Assembly: GCA_029098105.1 (NCBI GenBank)
Contig: JAQXNR010000105.1
Location: forward strand, 1 to 34,339
Reading direction: 5' to 3'
Length of the DNA: 34,339 nucleotides
Source of the DNA: Lachnospiraceae bacterium
Lineage (GTDB): Bacteria > Bacillota > Clostridia > Lachnospirales > Lachnospiraceae
The notes below the pieces were generated by a model. It made no database searches and was not told the origin of the DNA. It worked only from the letters and a program-made list of their open reading frames with translations. The position numbers were made by a program, and so were the translations under genes. Positions 12,001-17,946 of this stretch are shown here, piece after piece; position 1 is the stretch's first letter, and every line of letters begins with the position of its first letter.

Positions 12001-13508
12001 TTACAGTTGGAGAGAACAGTTACAATGACTGGAAAGAAGATGTGAACTTCGAAGTGTATACAGCGGATGGTACGGTTACGATCACAGCAGAGGATACTGC
12101 CGGAACAGTAGAAAACAGTGGAATTGAAGAAATTCAGTATTATGTGAATGATACCGCACTGTCTTTGGAAGAGTTACAGCAGGTTACCTGGCAGATATAC
12201 AGGGAACCCTTCGAACTGGAGAAAGATGGAAACTGGATGGTATATGCACGCATTACAGACAAAGCCGGAAATGAGACGATTCTGAACACAAAGGGCATTG
12301 TGCTGGATACGAAAAAGCCGGAGATTGGCGGAGCAGAGAATGAACAAAAGAGTTGCGAAGCGTTGACGGTAAACATTCAGGATGTAAATCTGAGCCAGGT
12401 TCTTCTCAATGAGGAGGATGTGACAGAGCAACTGGAGAATGGCACCTACACATTGGAGCCGGATACCAGTCTGGACGCATCGGTGTCACAAAAGAAGGTC
12501 ATCAAAGTATATGACAGAGCCGGCAATGTAAGGGAGTTGACAGTATATCTGCACAACGGTCACACTTACAAAGAGGAACCAATTTTTCACTGGAATGCGG
12601 ATTACACAGCAGCAACTGCGGAATTCCTGTGTGAACGGGATGCCAGCCATACGATAGTATTGAATTGTGTGGTAGAGACACGAGTAGAAGCAGACCGGGA
12701 GATTCGGATTGCGACGGTAGAATGGGAAGGAGAAATCTGCAAAGAAGAAGTAGAACCTTCTGTTGCGCCGGATACGCCAGATACACCAGATACGCCGGAT
12801 ACATCAGATACACCAGAACAGGAGAATACACAGAGTACGCTGACAACAGAGACTGTACCGGCTACTTCGACGCTTGAAAAAACGACAACGGTTTCTAAAA
12901 AAGTACAGGAGAAGAATGCATTAACCTTGAATGCAAAATTGAAAGTCAGCCAGACAGGAAGTAAAATCAATATCATCTGGGGTAAAGTATCGGATGCAGA
13001 AGGATATGATGTTTATGTACAGTATTGTGGTAACAAGTTTACAAAGCAATCATTGAATCAGGTTAAAAGCGGTAAACGAACGAAAATTACCGTAACAAAG
13101 GTAAATGGTAAGAAACTGAATCTGAAGAAAAATTATAAGATTTATGTTGTTGCTTACAAACTGGTGAAGGGAAAGAAAGTAATTCTGGGAAAGACGATTA
13201 TAGCACATATCGTTGGTAGAAAGAACAGTAAGGAAACCAATGTAAAAGCAATCAATCTGGAACAGAATTCCTGTGCACTGAAAGTTGGTGCGACGGCACA
13301 GGTGAAGGCAAAGACGGTACTGGTTGACAAGAAAAAGAAACCACTTTCCAACAAACATGCAAGGGAACTGCGTTATGCAACAAGTAATAAAAAGGTAGCC
13401 ACTGTATCAAAGACAGGATTGATTAAGGCAAAGAAAAAGGGCTCCTGCATTGTTTATGTGTATGCGAGAAACGGGTATACAAAGAAAGTGAAAGTGACTG
13501 TGAAATAA
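1..13508 (+). CDS. Giant modular secreted/surface protein, 3' part (start outside window)
   Basis: The reading frame is open from the left edge (first full codon at 3) to TAA at 13506-13508, so the ATG at 51 is probably internal; about 4501 codons are visible. No catalytic domain was recognised. In order: MucBP/InlB-like repeats ending in YYxR-type strands (about 3-2700); an InlB-type repeat with GYKFTGW (about 2780-3000); an Ig-like YQWY module (about 3870-4190); an array of YDG/MBG-type beta modules marked by KTYD, VYDGN, ITYG and KVYDGT (about 4190-7590, again 9590-10470); FN3-like and Ig-like modules between them; an InlB repeat with GYEFLGW (about 11730-11970); Ig-like modules; a Pro-Asp-Thr linker; an FN3-like module (about 12950-13215); and a Big_2 domain to the end. 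No LPXTG motif or C-terminal membrane anchor is seen, so the attachment mode is unknown. These families suggest an extracellular adhesin or scaffold; that role is inference. No frameshift was seen. Confidence 0.9.
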   Translation, partial: TGSFTADTVTYRTVFHMQNQPDVTGSIVDDNYLETPSSAYTIDEKLTETGHALQGDVITAKTSDATEIEGYTVKAVSVTYGAADTTTLPESGSATAAGTADATNELYINYYYERNCYTVALNVYRDKRDVEANLLYKHEWQFAYGKVFTVEEQKVLETYGYSKDNADNEWIAPFKDEEGNIKSEYTSYKLADYTDWSTGEKMTVMPAGNVSITKEYVENTTAAYTVEFYLQKMNSNNDLTYSETPDYAIYYYDTVGKQITIDGAEHTGEDAGNYLNYNTLGNMLDGNFAAYTYDASAGKNLTTMTIIASEKVTSDDQNKLRVYFKRNEIETTIVYQYKESEDSDYKKLLSYTFKQPWGTSYTFDPAAYYYGNEGNSAVPEADTAYLYGTEGQGTYTSVTSDSNALTTNYNEENYAISYRSRQYIAGKGVSWTPTEQVNTAEELAGKRSLTYVVGQIKTGASGYSNYIYVDYTKINGIKTYEMDLKYSSGDTKELLKETTGTTFTVTNSQGKVGDGTTYSIRIANEKDIFEGTYVGKVTEGHDNYKVESFINIENDSASSGTLKSGFEAVTVTNVVDGKTLTDTYYTCTKDGVNYLYILNKANSFLWGKRLSFDVEGAYAQNAAKLGVNQANTYVGDGYVLKRNSSYNALVPKQSEDGKYYCDYTYYKESVEQKKLTFIMGSKTSVRYVDYNSTFIPSTDDVLQATFTADSGYRIVWYEDAEYTTPVGNQSYKITENKTFYGRREKDLVDNYNYISYELAEATRADRAELNTVQPSADGKYYITEENYTGYSWSEVDNLTNSGYEKVVKTVIKTYTDNNQYTSGSGSEETAQSKQVNYNATQECYYIDGVLVMIREKNSSLSYSAISLSYNSYPETGFAYSEKNSSNKSQGYCQKTPVSLSVYYARQSYVETEIRPSVANGLQDKAVEYTRVYGSRVTLETPGRIGYKFTGWKFETAATEEEAAQTIDAATLRYTEPTEENDATFVMPPYNLTVSAQWEPAEFDYVLVSYFARSDESYETTLMKNVFEAETAAESVSITYTDAAGTATGHSGFKVTIAGNTVCFYEEEGVVYYYLCDNSDSEALSVAAKNLIATKRNDRLMTGDTCTVGDHRTLDVSGFGIFSYAFTSYTTDMEAKILGLTDTFVADPSMTMNHYYTRNEGYQLRLLGVSADSTGEAVTLNGLTLKGEGSYRYGQRVTVTVIVDKGYSFEGLYRAEDVLKDYNEESELSSYTTLIENWNTKTKYAEPASEDDSDASGVTYTFEVDVEEALNLVAVSKPEVLDIAKYTVSITGKQEYEYGYAQSKDNCLTAKVTIPEEDADKVRVTGYQWYAVEGEDGQPKEANKIEGATSSTYLIPTGKDAGIYDYQCVVLLTHTENGRHATTMAQKAYPITVKQVEGEYYTVKDYNALYDAQSHSIDLAVDGGTVKKIPKNYEIYYSEQEIDTWEKVENGLEGENPTVVKGEGTVIPDAVLYKDVAFEETGEVKTHRVYFYIRTDEAGLDPNFKDTLGSASVTIRPITLTLNNTPNAFEKTYDASIEVTGTDLQRLIKGNGTEHYFSISNGVLNGETGWTLSCKANFNDAHVDTASAVTMSNIQIVDSEGNKNPNYTFASKYTFTLSARINPYELALQWSEEDTFVYDGNEHVVKAELRENTTAPDADLTVVSLGAQKNVGTYRATASLDVTGKTYKASDYTFDITTQEYRITPRSIMVSPKETTTTYTGKTQYIEDFVTDWTLPEGEHIASGSVKTDKGAKDVGEYTITANTSAIKIYDKDNKDITYNYEVTEGTAKFTITTQTVTVQSVCANDKEYDQTPEATLKTKEVTIDGKTVSVLDGVTIAGAATGDEVYVEASKVTNVVFADAAYGENKTVSFTIGADALTGKDAKNYTLDVEQSVKTTTASITKHRVTVKVSADPITYGNTPAYNISYDGFIGEETAVTGTPTCLLDGVDYTAKRIPYKAGGYTITLDTDENGYVKGLSSANYVFVPEETPTGKLTVKQRTLTLQPINRTGGIKKTYDSTTAVVESLVQGTDYNIVPAIAESGTEGLLSGDVVTIDYDAAYNSKDVTSANSIVVNNITLTGAQSNNYVLAEASSTFTVPGAITPAELTVTAVPETITYGDGAPEYTVTAVGYVGTDRNGESNTKILKNGEGITISCEYDSNNESKRDAKDYPLTVTALTDTNYKLVEGSSSVLTVKRKEVTVGVEPVTVIYGKQAIPTSFTQTFEGWAYDDTADTILGETKNSVTNTLEHAGETFDYVYKEGGYTITVDCSGLSATNYTFTPQNGTLMVNRQYISISGIKVADRAYDATTKLYSEDVDYSDATFTCYINQTGETTYTAKNLLPTITEGMTDAQMKEELEKNLEVTGAYNDQNVGMRTVNLSIKLKKDSYLAQRYELITTAEQAAGTGITNAQPSQTETTGTITKRPISIKVYYDDLTQGKLLYGETVEAKKFGWKVVDGSFANGEDFTTLGVAFEYKIVNSSGGDYTPTSGVGTYYVKQTADLSGVNSNYALTVVGSQTITDGASIEVTANTLQTPEPVWSEEQPGTITWNKVPDIGNVTVSKYIVTLKKDGVEVAGSNKEIATTVGTENYSVEYADLIRENGAGRYAVDIRALATTGENNPVGNPNVKDSSVGTASDLYAAKVTVGYANDTVTAKAATTVKENPAVSGNAGKSSTIVIAEQQSEADNKQERVVISGETVTLQADWYNEEGYRTGYRLADTPWSVKQGEQDTEAFTISNEDGSVSGSCKATVKAELSSTETVDMRLALATRAATIEAAIRSTKSNAVYGYTSAEAPQFSADAQPKNDNIDMSQYDYNYKWTYKKIGGTEESLVNEENTDSIKDLTVKTGMAAYNPYTVYCAITATRKDNGETISAKPSTKMSIQKAEIAGGTVEVAISGWTYGETGNAPQLHHKTASVLPSGLGTIHYYYSQDNTVARSTWTEWKDDSRPQDAGIYYVYAKVDASTNYAEFETEDATAFEIEQAKLGKKMEEGEDLSTSDLTMEASDKAPYGMAVWKAVAEPRENGDSTTNYITADYEVSLYRKGDGAEAVLVNTYDTQKVNKSGNTCTLDMTEEMNQTGTYYYTVKAVSSNTTNCLDSEVVASKEYEILSNISAKNSDGTELLGDSKAFTYTYNAKEVTLSVAQGDGNSYQWYKDGQEIPDAISASCTVKYVADSGVYTCCITSGEKSYHTTHVTVRITPRNITIVTGDDEKEYDASALKKDAWKLKNTTAYVKSAEQVTEADTGNCISGVKVTGSQTDVAYEENVVVAAKNTCDISNMVIKEGGKTVYDSSMKEAGTANYAVAVEPGNLKITPKSVTITSGTDTKVYDGTPLTAKTNEADTLLQGHTVASINYTGTITNVAYNSNKQVTGVENTFNNVKIEDNNNQDVTKNYSITPVYGTLTVTPAALASISLTPDEFTYDSTLQGPTTIEVRAENREGVLTENTDYEICEDAQNNQLRKANKAGTYTVKAVGCGNYSGTVLQTYKIVEFVKPAVSGIENGKIYCGEQTVTVTDENLRTVTIEKQQGDTWVEVHKKTDLTDSTYSYVLNGTDEGTVYRVCATDVSGNTNEEMQVTIYKEHAFLNYVDGEAVSGTAATLCEAECEHHCGAADTKVHVFGTVTWDYAYQSDSGNGVQDARSRATYAYVYLKQNGNTIATKLIDCDDTCGTGASDAANNGSADYEFTTYDKTDATKDSGASRIPVKDAEDNEYTYTVEVVPVKNSDEGYEVVKDYTVSYAMDDAGKTCGADIEYAPGYFDVPWQVQIGDYATDAEGNEIVPESVNVKVLYAYSEDADDSETADGYQIVSQQSGEDSRGVTCVGQKQSDGIYTYSGSYPVWKYQGGSKQSYYYRIQVVGYTYEGQYYDVTTNNLKSINDKDHVNHTIYYVSGEDAEDIGAASGEIRYDLSFADMKLPMLLFDYNEGRDTVNQCTKPKAKIVKPLGTVITAEEITDVVPVREGYEFLGWFSESTGGTKVTQNVTLNESVTVYAQWRELSAPSGSITVGENSYNDWKEDVNFEVYTADGTVTITAEDTAGTVENSGIEEIQYYVNDTALSLEELQQVTWQIYREPFELEKDGNWMVYARITDKAGNETILNTKGIVLDTKKPEIGGAENEQKSCEALTVNIQDVNLSQVLLNEEDVTEQLENGTYTLEPDTSLDASVSQKKVIKVYDRAGNVRELTVYLHNGHTYKEEPIFHWNADYTAATAEFLCERDASHTIVLNCVVETRVEADREIRIATVEWEGEICKEEVEPSVAPDTPDTPDTPDTSDTPEQENTQSTLTTETVPATSTLEKTTTVSKKVQEKNALTLNAKLKVSQTGSKINIIWGKVSDAEGYDVYVQYCGNKFTKQSLNQVKSGKRTKITVTKVNGKKLNLKKNYKIYVVAYKLVKGKKVILGKTIIAHIVGRKNSKETNVKAINLEQNSCALKVGATAQVKAKTVLVDKKKKPLSNKHARELRYATSNKKVATVSKTGLIKAKKKGSCIVYVYARNGYTKKVKVTVK
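12768..12815 (+). repeat. Pro-Asp-Thr tandem repeat (9-bp unit)
   Basis: A run of about five near-identical 9-bp units (ccg/cca gat aca/acg) encodes alternating Pro-Asp-Thr, with one Ser replacing Pro. It sits between the Ig-like part and the final FN3-like and Big_2 modules of the giant protein, where it probably forms an extended linker. The tandem unit may change copy number between strains. Confidence 0.85.
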
Positions 13509-13515
13509 TTTAAAA

Positions 13516-13544
13516 TTTACTTTTGAGCCTCAGTGTGATATGAT
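13516..13544 (+). promoter_or_regulatory. Candidate sigma-A promoter for ychF-lgt, overlapping a terminator
   Basis: TTTACT at 13516-13521, a 17-nt spacer and TATGAT at 13539-13544 preceded by TGA (extended -10). The predicted start near 13551 falls just before the 3' arm of the upstream gene's terminator, so a transcript from here could not form that hairpin. An alternative is TTGAGG (13555-13560), an 18-nt spacer and TAAAAT (13579-13584). Either could serve ychF. Confidence 0.4.
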
Positions 13545-13570
13545 TAATTGAATATTGAGGCTCTTTTTTT
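13525..13570 (+). terminator. Rho-independent terminator after the giant surface gene
   Basis: Arms GAGCCTCA (13525-13532) and TGAGGCTC (13556-13563) pair perfectly over 8 bp across a 23-nt loop and are followed by seven T. It lies 16 nt after the stop codon of the giant gene. The loop is long for a terminator, but the stem and T-tract are clear. Confidence 0.8.
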
Positions 13571-13632
13571 GTAACAATTAAAATAGGATAAAGCCTGTAA
13601 AATTAAGGATTAGAGAAAGGAAAGATAGAAAA

Positions 13633-14730
13633 ATGAAACTAGGAATCGTTGGATTGCCCAATGTAGGTAAGAGTACACTGTTTAATTCGTTGACAAAGGC
13701 AGGGGCAGAATCTGCAAACTACCCGTTTTGTACCATTGACCCGAATGTGGGCGTTGTAATTGTGCCGGACGAGCGGGTGGAGCGGTTAAGTGAGATGTAC
13801 CACTCAAAAAAGACAACCCATGCAGTGATTGAATTTGTGGACATTGCAGGTCTGGTAAAGGGGGCTTCCAAGGGAGAAGGACTGGGAAATCAGTTTCTTG
13901 CCAACATCCGGGAAGTAGATGCCATTGTACACGTTGTGCGGTGTTTTGAGGATTCCAACATTGTACATGTGGATGGTAAGATTGACCCCATCCGGGACAT
14001 TGAGACAATCAACCTGGAACTGGTATTTGCCGATTTGGAAGTGCTGGAACGTCGGATTAGTAAAGTGGTCCGGGGGGCTAAGAATGACAAAGAACTGGCA
14101 AAGGAACTGGAACTGTTAAACCGCATCAAAGAACATCTGGAATCCGGAAAACTGGCGAAGACCTTTGAACCTCAGGATGAAGACGAGGAGGCATGGCTGC
14201 TCTCTTATAACCTTCTGACATATAAACCGGTTATTTTTGCCGCAAATGTAGAGGAAGATTCTCTGGGAGAAGCAGAGAAGGACAATCCTTTTGTGAATCA
14301 GGTACGGGAATACGCAAAAGATTTTGATGCCGAGGTATTTGTTGTTTGTGCCCAGATTGAACAGGAGATTTCCGAACTGGAGGAAGACGAGAAAAAAGAG
14401 TTTCTGGAAGATTTAGGACTTGCTGAGTCTGGACTGGAGAAGTTGATTCGTGCCAGTTATTCGCTTTTAGGTTTGATTAGTTATTTGACTTCCGGTGAGG
14501 ATGAAACGAGAGCCTGGACAATTCGCAAGGGAACCAAGGCACCTCAGGCGGCAGGCAAGATTCATACGGATTTTGAACGGGGATTCATCCGGGCTGAGGT
14601 GGTGAATTATAAGGATTTAATGGAAAATGGAAGCATGCTGGCAGCAAAGGAAAAAGGGCTGGTTCGCTCTGAGGGAAAGGAATATGTGGTGCAGGATGGA
14701 GATGTGATTCTCTTCAAATTTAATGTATAA
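13633..14730 (+). CDS. ychF: Ribosome-binding GTPase/ATPase YchF (OLA1 family)
   Basis: This 365-residue protein has the usual length and layout of YchF. The P-loop GLPNVGKST is at residues 7-15, the switch region follows with [12 protein letters not shown], then [20 protein letters not shown], and the base-specificity motif is NVEE rather than NKxD. That substitution is the family hallmark linked to ATP preference. A helical insertion follows the G domain, and the C-terminus is a TGS domain ending in [14 protein letters not shown]. Family members bind ribosomes and have been linked to stress responses. The start is supported by GAAAGGAAA about 10 nt upstream. The gene lies 15 nt before lgt and probably shares its transcript. 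Confidence 0.97.
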   Translation: MKLGIVGLPNVGKSTLFNSLTKAGAESANYPFCTIDPNVGVVIVPDERVERLSEMYHSKKTTHAVIEFVDIAGLVKGASKGEGLGNQFLANIREVDAIVHVVRCFEDSNIVHVDGKIDPIRDIETINLELVFADLEVLERRISKVVRGAKNDKELAKELELLNRIKEHLESGKLAKTFEPQDEDEEAWLLSYNLLTYKPVIFAANVEEDSLGEAEKDNPFVNQVREYAKDFDAEVFVVCAQIEQEISELEEDEKKEFLEDLGLAESGLEKLIRASYSLLGLISYLTSGEDETRAWTIRKGTKAPQAAGKIHTDFERGFIRAEVVNYKDLMENGSMLAAKEKGLVRSEGKEYVVQDGDVILFKFNV

Positions 14731-14745
14731 AAACAGGAGGTCGTC

Positions 14746-15651
14746 ATGGATAGCATAAAGGACATTTCATTCCCAAATCTGGGACTTTATTTCTCGGATT
14801 TGCCGGAAGAATTTACGATTTTTGGGAGAGAGATTAAAATATATGCAATCATCATTGCGGCGGCGTTTTTCATTGCCCTGCTATTGGCAGGGCGGGAGGC
14901 AAAAAAAACAAAACAGGACTCAGAACTGTACCTGGATGCTTTTTTGGTCACCGTGATTCCGGCACTGATTGGTGCCCGGATGTATTATGTTATATTTGAG
15001 TGGGACAGTTTCAAGGACAACTGGAAGAGTATGTTCTATATTTGGCAGGGTGGACTTGCCATTTATGGAGGTGTGATAGTAGGTGTTTTGACCCTCTACC
15101 TGTTTAGTCGGGTGCGCAAGCAGTCCTTTGGTCTGATTGTGGATACTCTGGTGCCGGGACTGGCGCTGGGGCAGTGCCTTGGCAGATGGGGGAACTTCTT
15201 TAACCGGGAAGCCTTTGGCGGGAATTGTGATTCTTTATTTGCCATGCGGATTCCTGTGGATGGCATTCATGTGCAGTATTCTTCTGCTGTTACAACAGTA
15301 ACGCCGGAAAGTGGTCTTGCCTATGTACAGGTGCAACCTACATTTTTGTATGAAAGTCTGCTTTGTCTTACTATTTTTGTTATATTGCTGTTGCTGCGGC
15401 GCAAAAAGAAAGTGGATGGTGAGGTGTTCCTGTTGTATGCCTTCTTGTATGGATTGGGACGTTTTGTGATTGAGGGCATGCGTACAGACCAGTTGGTACT
15501 TTGTACCATTGGGGAAACGGCAATTCCGGTGTCTCAGGTAGTTGCCATTCTGTTTATGATTGTGGCAGTAATTCTGTTTGTGGTGGGACGCAAACGGAAA
15601 GAAAATGCCTATTTTCTTGAGGAGGATGATTCCGAAGGAGAGTCTCTGTAA
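14746..15651 (+). CDS. lgt: Prolipoprotein diacylglyceryl transferase Lgt
   Basis: Lgt transfers diacylglycerol from phosphatidylglycerol to the lipobox cysteine of prolipoproteins in the cytoplasmic membrane, the first step of lipoprotein maturation. The 301-residue product is polytopic and carries the Lgt signature GRWGNFFNREAFGG at about residues 146-159, then QPTFLYES and RFVIEGMRTDQL near the C-terminal membrane segments. A perfect AGGAGG (14735-14740) lies 5 nt before the ATG. It follows ychF closely and ends at a terminator, so ychF-lgt is a two-gene unit. Its product would mature any surface lipoproteins; nothing in this window obviously carries a lipobox. Confidence 0.97.
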   Translation: MDSIKDISFPNLGLYFSDLPEEFTIFGREIKIYAIIIAAAFFIALLLAGREAKKTKQDSELYLDAFLVTVIPALIGARMYYVIFEWDSFKDNWKSMFYIWQGGLAIYGGVIVGVLTLYLFSRVRKQSFGLIVDTLVPGLALGQCLGRWGNFFNREAFGGNCDSLFAMRIPVDGIHVQYSSAVTTVTPESGLAYVQVQPTFLYESLLCLTIFVILLLLRRKKKVDGEVFLLYAFLYGLGRFVIEGMRTDQLVLCTIGETAIPVSQVVAILFMIVAVILFVVGRKRKENAYFLEEDDSEGESL

Positions 15652-15674
15652 AGATGGATTTGCAATTTTTTCGG

Positions 15675-15710
15675 CGGTGGTTCCGTGAATCGGAGCCCCG
15701 TCTTTTTTTT
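15675..15710 (+). terminator. Rho-independent terminator after lgt
   Basis: Arm 15675-15685 (CGGTGGTTCCG) pairs with 15691-15700 (CGGAGCCCCG) over 10 bp, including one G-U pair and one bulged T, around a TGAAT loop. A run of T with a single C follows (15701-15710). It separates ychF-lgt from the dcw cluster. Confidence 0.8.
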
Positions 15711-15905
15711 ATGCCAAAAAGGTAAAAAATGAAAAAAATTTTAAAAAAGGAGGAAATAATTTCCAGACACTATATATTGTGCTACGAAAAATGCCATGTG
15801 CAGATGTTGAGGAAAAGAACTGTGGGAAAATCCCCCACCTTTCCTCCACCACGTTGCAAGTGCCGTATTTATTGAGTTTTTTGTGAAAAAAATAAAAAAA
15901 TTTGC
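15711..15905 (+). other. AT-rich non-coding stretch before the mraZ promoter
   Basis: No convincing gene is seen. It contains long A-runs, an orphan AGGAGG (15749-15754) and a hairpin: GGAAAAG (15811-15817) and GTGGG (15822-15826) can pair with CCCAC (15834-15838) and CTTTCC (15839-15844). A 48-codon ORF at 15729-15875 is rejected elsewhere in this report. Confidence 0.5.
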
Positions 15906-15934
15906 TTGCCAAAATGGGTGTTGTGGAGTAAAAT
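15906..15934 (+). promoter_or_regulatory. Sigma-A-type promoter for the mraZ/dcw operon
   Basis: TTGCCA at 15906-15911, exactly 17 nt of spacer, and TAAAAT at 15929-15934, giving a predicted start near 15941 and a leader of about 75 nt before mraZ. It is the best-scoring promoter by eye between lgt and mraZ. TGG-type motifs also occur in the spacer (15915, 15924). Confidence 0.65.
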
Positions 15935-15944
15935 GAAAACACAG

Positions 15945-15980
15945 TGGCGGAATTGTGGGACGAAGTGGAGTGAAATGGAG
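15945..15980 (+). promoter_or_regulatory. Candidate MraZ operator: tandem TGG boxes
   Basis: TGGCG (15945), TGGGA (15956), TGGAG (15966) and TGGAG (15976) form direct repeats spaced 11, 10 and 10 bp, the last three each separated by 5 nt. E. coli MraZ binds TGGG-type repeats separated by 5 nt upstream of its own gene. Here the boxes begin just after the predicted transcription start, which suits autorepression. The match is to the pattern; binding is inferred. Confidence 0.6.
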
Positions 15981-16015
15981 CGGAATTCCATAACGGGAAA
16001 GGCGGTGAGGTAAGG

Positions 16016-16447
16016 ATGTTTTTAGGAACGTATAATCATTCGATTGATTCTAAGGGCAGACTTATTGTACCGGCCAAGTTTCGTGCCGAATTGGGCAAGG
16101 AGTTCTTTGTCACCAGAGGGTTGAACGGGTGCTTGAACGTCTATCCAATGGAGGCATGGAAGGAGGTTACCGCGAAATTAAAGACCATACCCATGACCGA
16201 TGTAAACGGAAGAAAGTTCATGAAATTCTTAATAGCGGGGGCTTCTGGCGGTGAGATTGACAGCCAGGGTAGAATTTCATTAGCGCCGAACCAGAAAGAA
16301 TACGCCAATATCTCGAAAGATGTTGCCATCGTCGGAAACATTGACTATTTTGAAATTTGGGACAAGGAGAAATGGGAAGAGTTTGACGGTGAAAATGTAG
16401 ATATGGTTACGGAGGATCCTTCCATGTTTGCGAATCTGGGAATATAG
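16016..16447 (+). CDS. mraZ: Transcriptional regulator MraZ
   Basis: MraZ is a DNA-binding protein of the SpoVT/AbrB fold that forms a ring and controls the dcw operon it heads. This 143-residue protein has both characteristic half-domains, each with a DxxxR motif: DSKGR at residues 11-15 and DSQGR at 82-86. Its length is normal for the family. The start lies after a GGTGAGG ribosome site. It is first in the cluster, directly upstream of rsmH, as in most bacteria, and tandem TGG boxes lie in its leader. Confidence 0.97.
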   Translation: MFLGTYNHSIDSKGRLIVPAKFRAELGKEFFVTRGLNGCLNVYPMEAWKEVTAKLKTIPMTDVNGRKFMKFLIAGASGGEIDSQGRISLAPNQKEYANISKDVAIVGNIDYFEIWDKEKWEEFDGENVDMVTEDPSMFANLGI

Positions 16448-16457
16448 GAGAACTGTT

Positions 16458-17393
16458 ATGGATTTTTCACACAAGTCGGTACTGCTTTCCGAGACAATCG
16501 ATAATCTTTCCATCAAGCCTCAGGGGATTTATGTGGATGGAACCCTGGGAGGCGGAGGGCATGCTTTTCACATCTGTGAGAAGCTGTCCTCCAAGGGAAG
16601 ACTTATTGGTCTGGATCAGGACGCATCTGCGATTGAGGCAGCGACACAGCGCCTTTCTCCATTTTCGAAGCAAGTCACCATTGTAAGAAGTAATTATGAG
16701 TCTATGGCAGAGGTGTTACACCGTCTGGGTATAGACAAGGTCGATGGCATTCTGCTGGATTTAGGAGTTTCCTCCTACCAGTTGGATACCGGAGAACGAG
16801 GTTTTTCCTATCGTGAGGATGCACCCCTGGATATGCGTATGGATCAGAGACAGGCTCTGACCGCAAGAGACATTGTGAATGATTACAGTGAGATGGAGTT
16901 GTACCGGGTGATTCGGGATTATGGGGAAGACCGCTTTGCAAAGAACATTGCAAAGCATATTGTAAGAATGCGACAGGAGAAGCCGATTGAAACCACGTTT
17001 GAACTGGTGGAAGCGGTGAAAAGTGCGATACCGGCAAAGGTACGGGCAAAAGGCGGGCATCCCGCCAAGCAGACCTTTCAGGCAATCCGAATTGAGTTGA
17101 ACCGGGAACTGGATGTGTTGAAAAACACATTGGAGGACATGGTAGAACTGTTACAACCGGGAGGAAGAATCTGTATTATTACGTTTCATTCTCTGGAGGA
17201 CAGAATTGTAAAAAGTGCTTTTCGAAAGTTTGAGAATCCATGTACCTGTCCGGCGAATTTTCCGGTTTGTACTTGTGGAGCAGTTTCCAAAGGAAAGGTA
17301 ATTACTAGGAAACCGATTTTGCCGACACAAGAGGAAATGGAATACAATAGTCGTTCCAAAAGCGCTAAGTTAAGGGTGTTTGAAGGACGTTAG
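16458..17393 (+). CDS. rsmH: 16S rRNA (cytosine(1402)-N4)-methyltransferase RsmH (MraW)
   Basis: RsmH adds the N4 methyl group to C1402 of 16S rRNA at the decoding centre, using S-adenosylmethionine. The 311-residue product begins [14 protein letters not shown] and has the SAM loop [10 protein letters not shown] at residues 26-35, [10 protein letters not shown] and the C-terminal [11 protein letters not shown] block, all typical. I chose ATG 16458 because AGGAG (16446-16450) lies 7 nt upstream and family members begin HxSVLL near their N-terminus; an in-frame start at 16428 would overlap mraZ and lacks a ribosome site. It follows mraZ after 10 nt, so the two are cotranscribed. Confidence 0.97.
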   Translation: MDFSHKSVLLSETIDNLSIKPQGIYVDGTLGGGGHAFHICEKLSSKGRLIGLDQDASAIEAATQRLSPFSKQVTIVRSNYESMAEVLHRLGIDKVDGILLDLGVSSYQLDTGERGFSYREDAPLDMRMDQRQALTARDIVNDYSEMELYRVIRDYGEDRFAKNIAKHIVRMRQEKPIETTFELVEAVKSAIPAKVRAKGGHPAKQTFQAIRIELNRELDVLKNTLEDMVELLQPGGRICIITFHSLEDRIVKSAFRKFENPCTCPANFPVCTCGAVSKGKVITRKPILPTQEEMEYNSRSKSAKLRVFEGR

Positions 17394-17446
17394 ATTAGAA
17401 AAAATAAGAGACAGACGATAGAAAACAGTATGGGGGACATGTTGGA

Positions 17447-17938
17447 ATGGCAGATTATAGAAGGTATCAGAATTATAATTATGTGGACGGGAATACGGTG
17501 CGTAAGTTGAATCCGGCATACGAGCCGCAGATTGAACGCCCACAGCCCAAACGGGAACCCCAGAGGGACCCGGCAAAAGAAGCACAGATTCGTAGAAACC
17601 GGCAGAAAAGTAATGTAATTGATTTTAAATACACACTTGTTGTTGCCTGCGCTTGCGTTTTAATTTTGGCATCCTGTGTGGGATACTTGAAAGTACAGGC
17701 ACAGATTACTTCACAAAAGGCAACGATTTCAACACTTCAGACAGAACTGGATCAACTTCAGAATGAGAATGTTGCGAAAGAGGAGCAGTTGAATAGCAAG
17801 GTTGATTTGAATGAGATTTATAAAAAAGCTTCTAGCGATTTGGGGATGAAATATGCGGATTCGAATCACACTATTTTATATGAGAGTTCTGACCCGGACT
17901 ATGTAAGACAGTACCAGGACATCCCGGATAATAAGTAG
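17447..17938 (+). CDS. ftsL: FtsL-like bitopic cell-division protein
   Basis: This 163-residue protein has a basic, Pro/Gln-rich cytoplasmic N-terminus (to about residue 60), one transmembrane segment (about 62-80) and a predicted coiled coil (about 84-117) with heptad-like leucines. That is the architecture of FtsL/DivIC proteins, which join DivIB and the septal PBP in the divisome. Sequence conservation in this family is low; the call rests on topology and on its place between rsmH and a class B PBP, where ftsL sits in Bacillus. A GGGGGA site lies 9 nt before the ATG. It ends 8 nt before the next gene. DivIC-like identity cannot be excluded. Confidence 0.8.
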   Translation: MADYRRYQNYNYVDGNTVRKLNPAYEPQIERPQPKREPQRDPAKEAQIRRNRQKSNVIDFKYTLVVACACVLILASCVGYLKVQAQITSQKATISTLQTELDQLQNENVAKEEQLNSKVDLNEIYKKASSDLGMKYADSNHTILYESSDPDYVRQYQDIPDNK

Positions 17939-17946
17939 GTGATTTT

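Noticed and set aside
13400-13508. A sorting signal (LPXTG) or membrane anchor at the end of the giant protein.
   Set aside because: The C-terminus ends in a Big_2 strand (KKVKVTVK) with neither motif nor hydrophobic segment.
15729-15875. A 48-codon + strand ORF (MKKILKKEEIISRHY...) between lgt and mraZ.
   Set aside because: Weak ribosome site, unusual Cys/Pro/Lys-rich composition with no recognisable family, and it overlaps a hairpin; it is probably chance in an AT-rich gap.
16428-16457. A 10-residue longer RsmH overlapping mraZ.
   Set aside because: No ribosome site at 16428; ATG 16458 has AGGAG at proper spacing and gives the family N-terminus.
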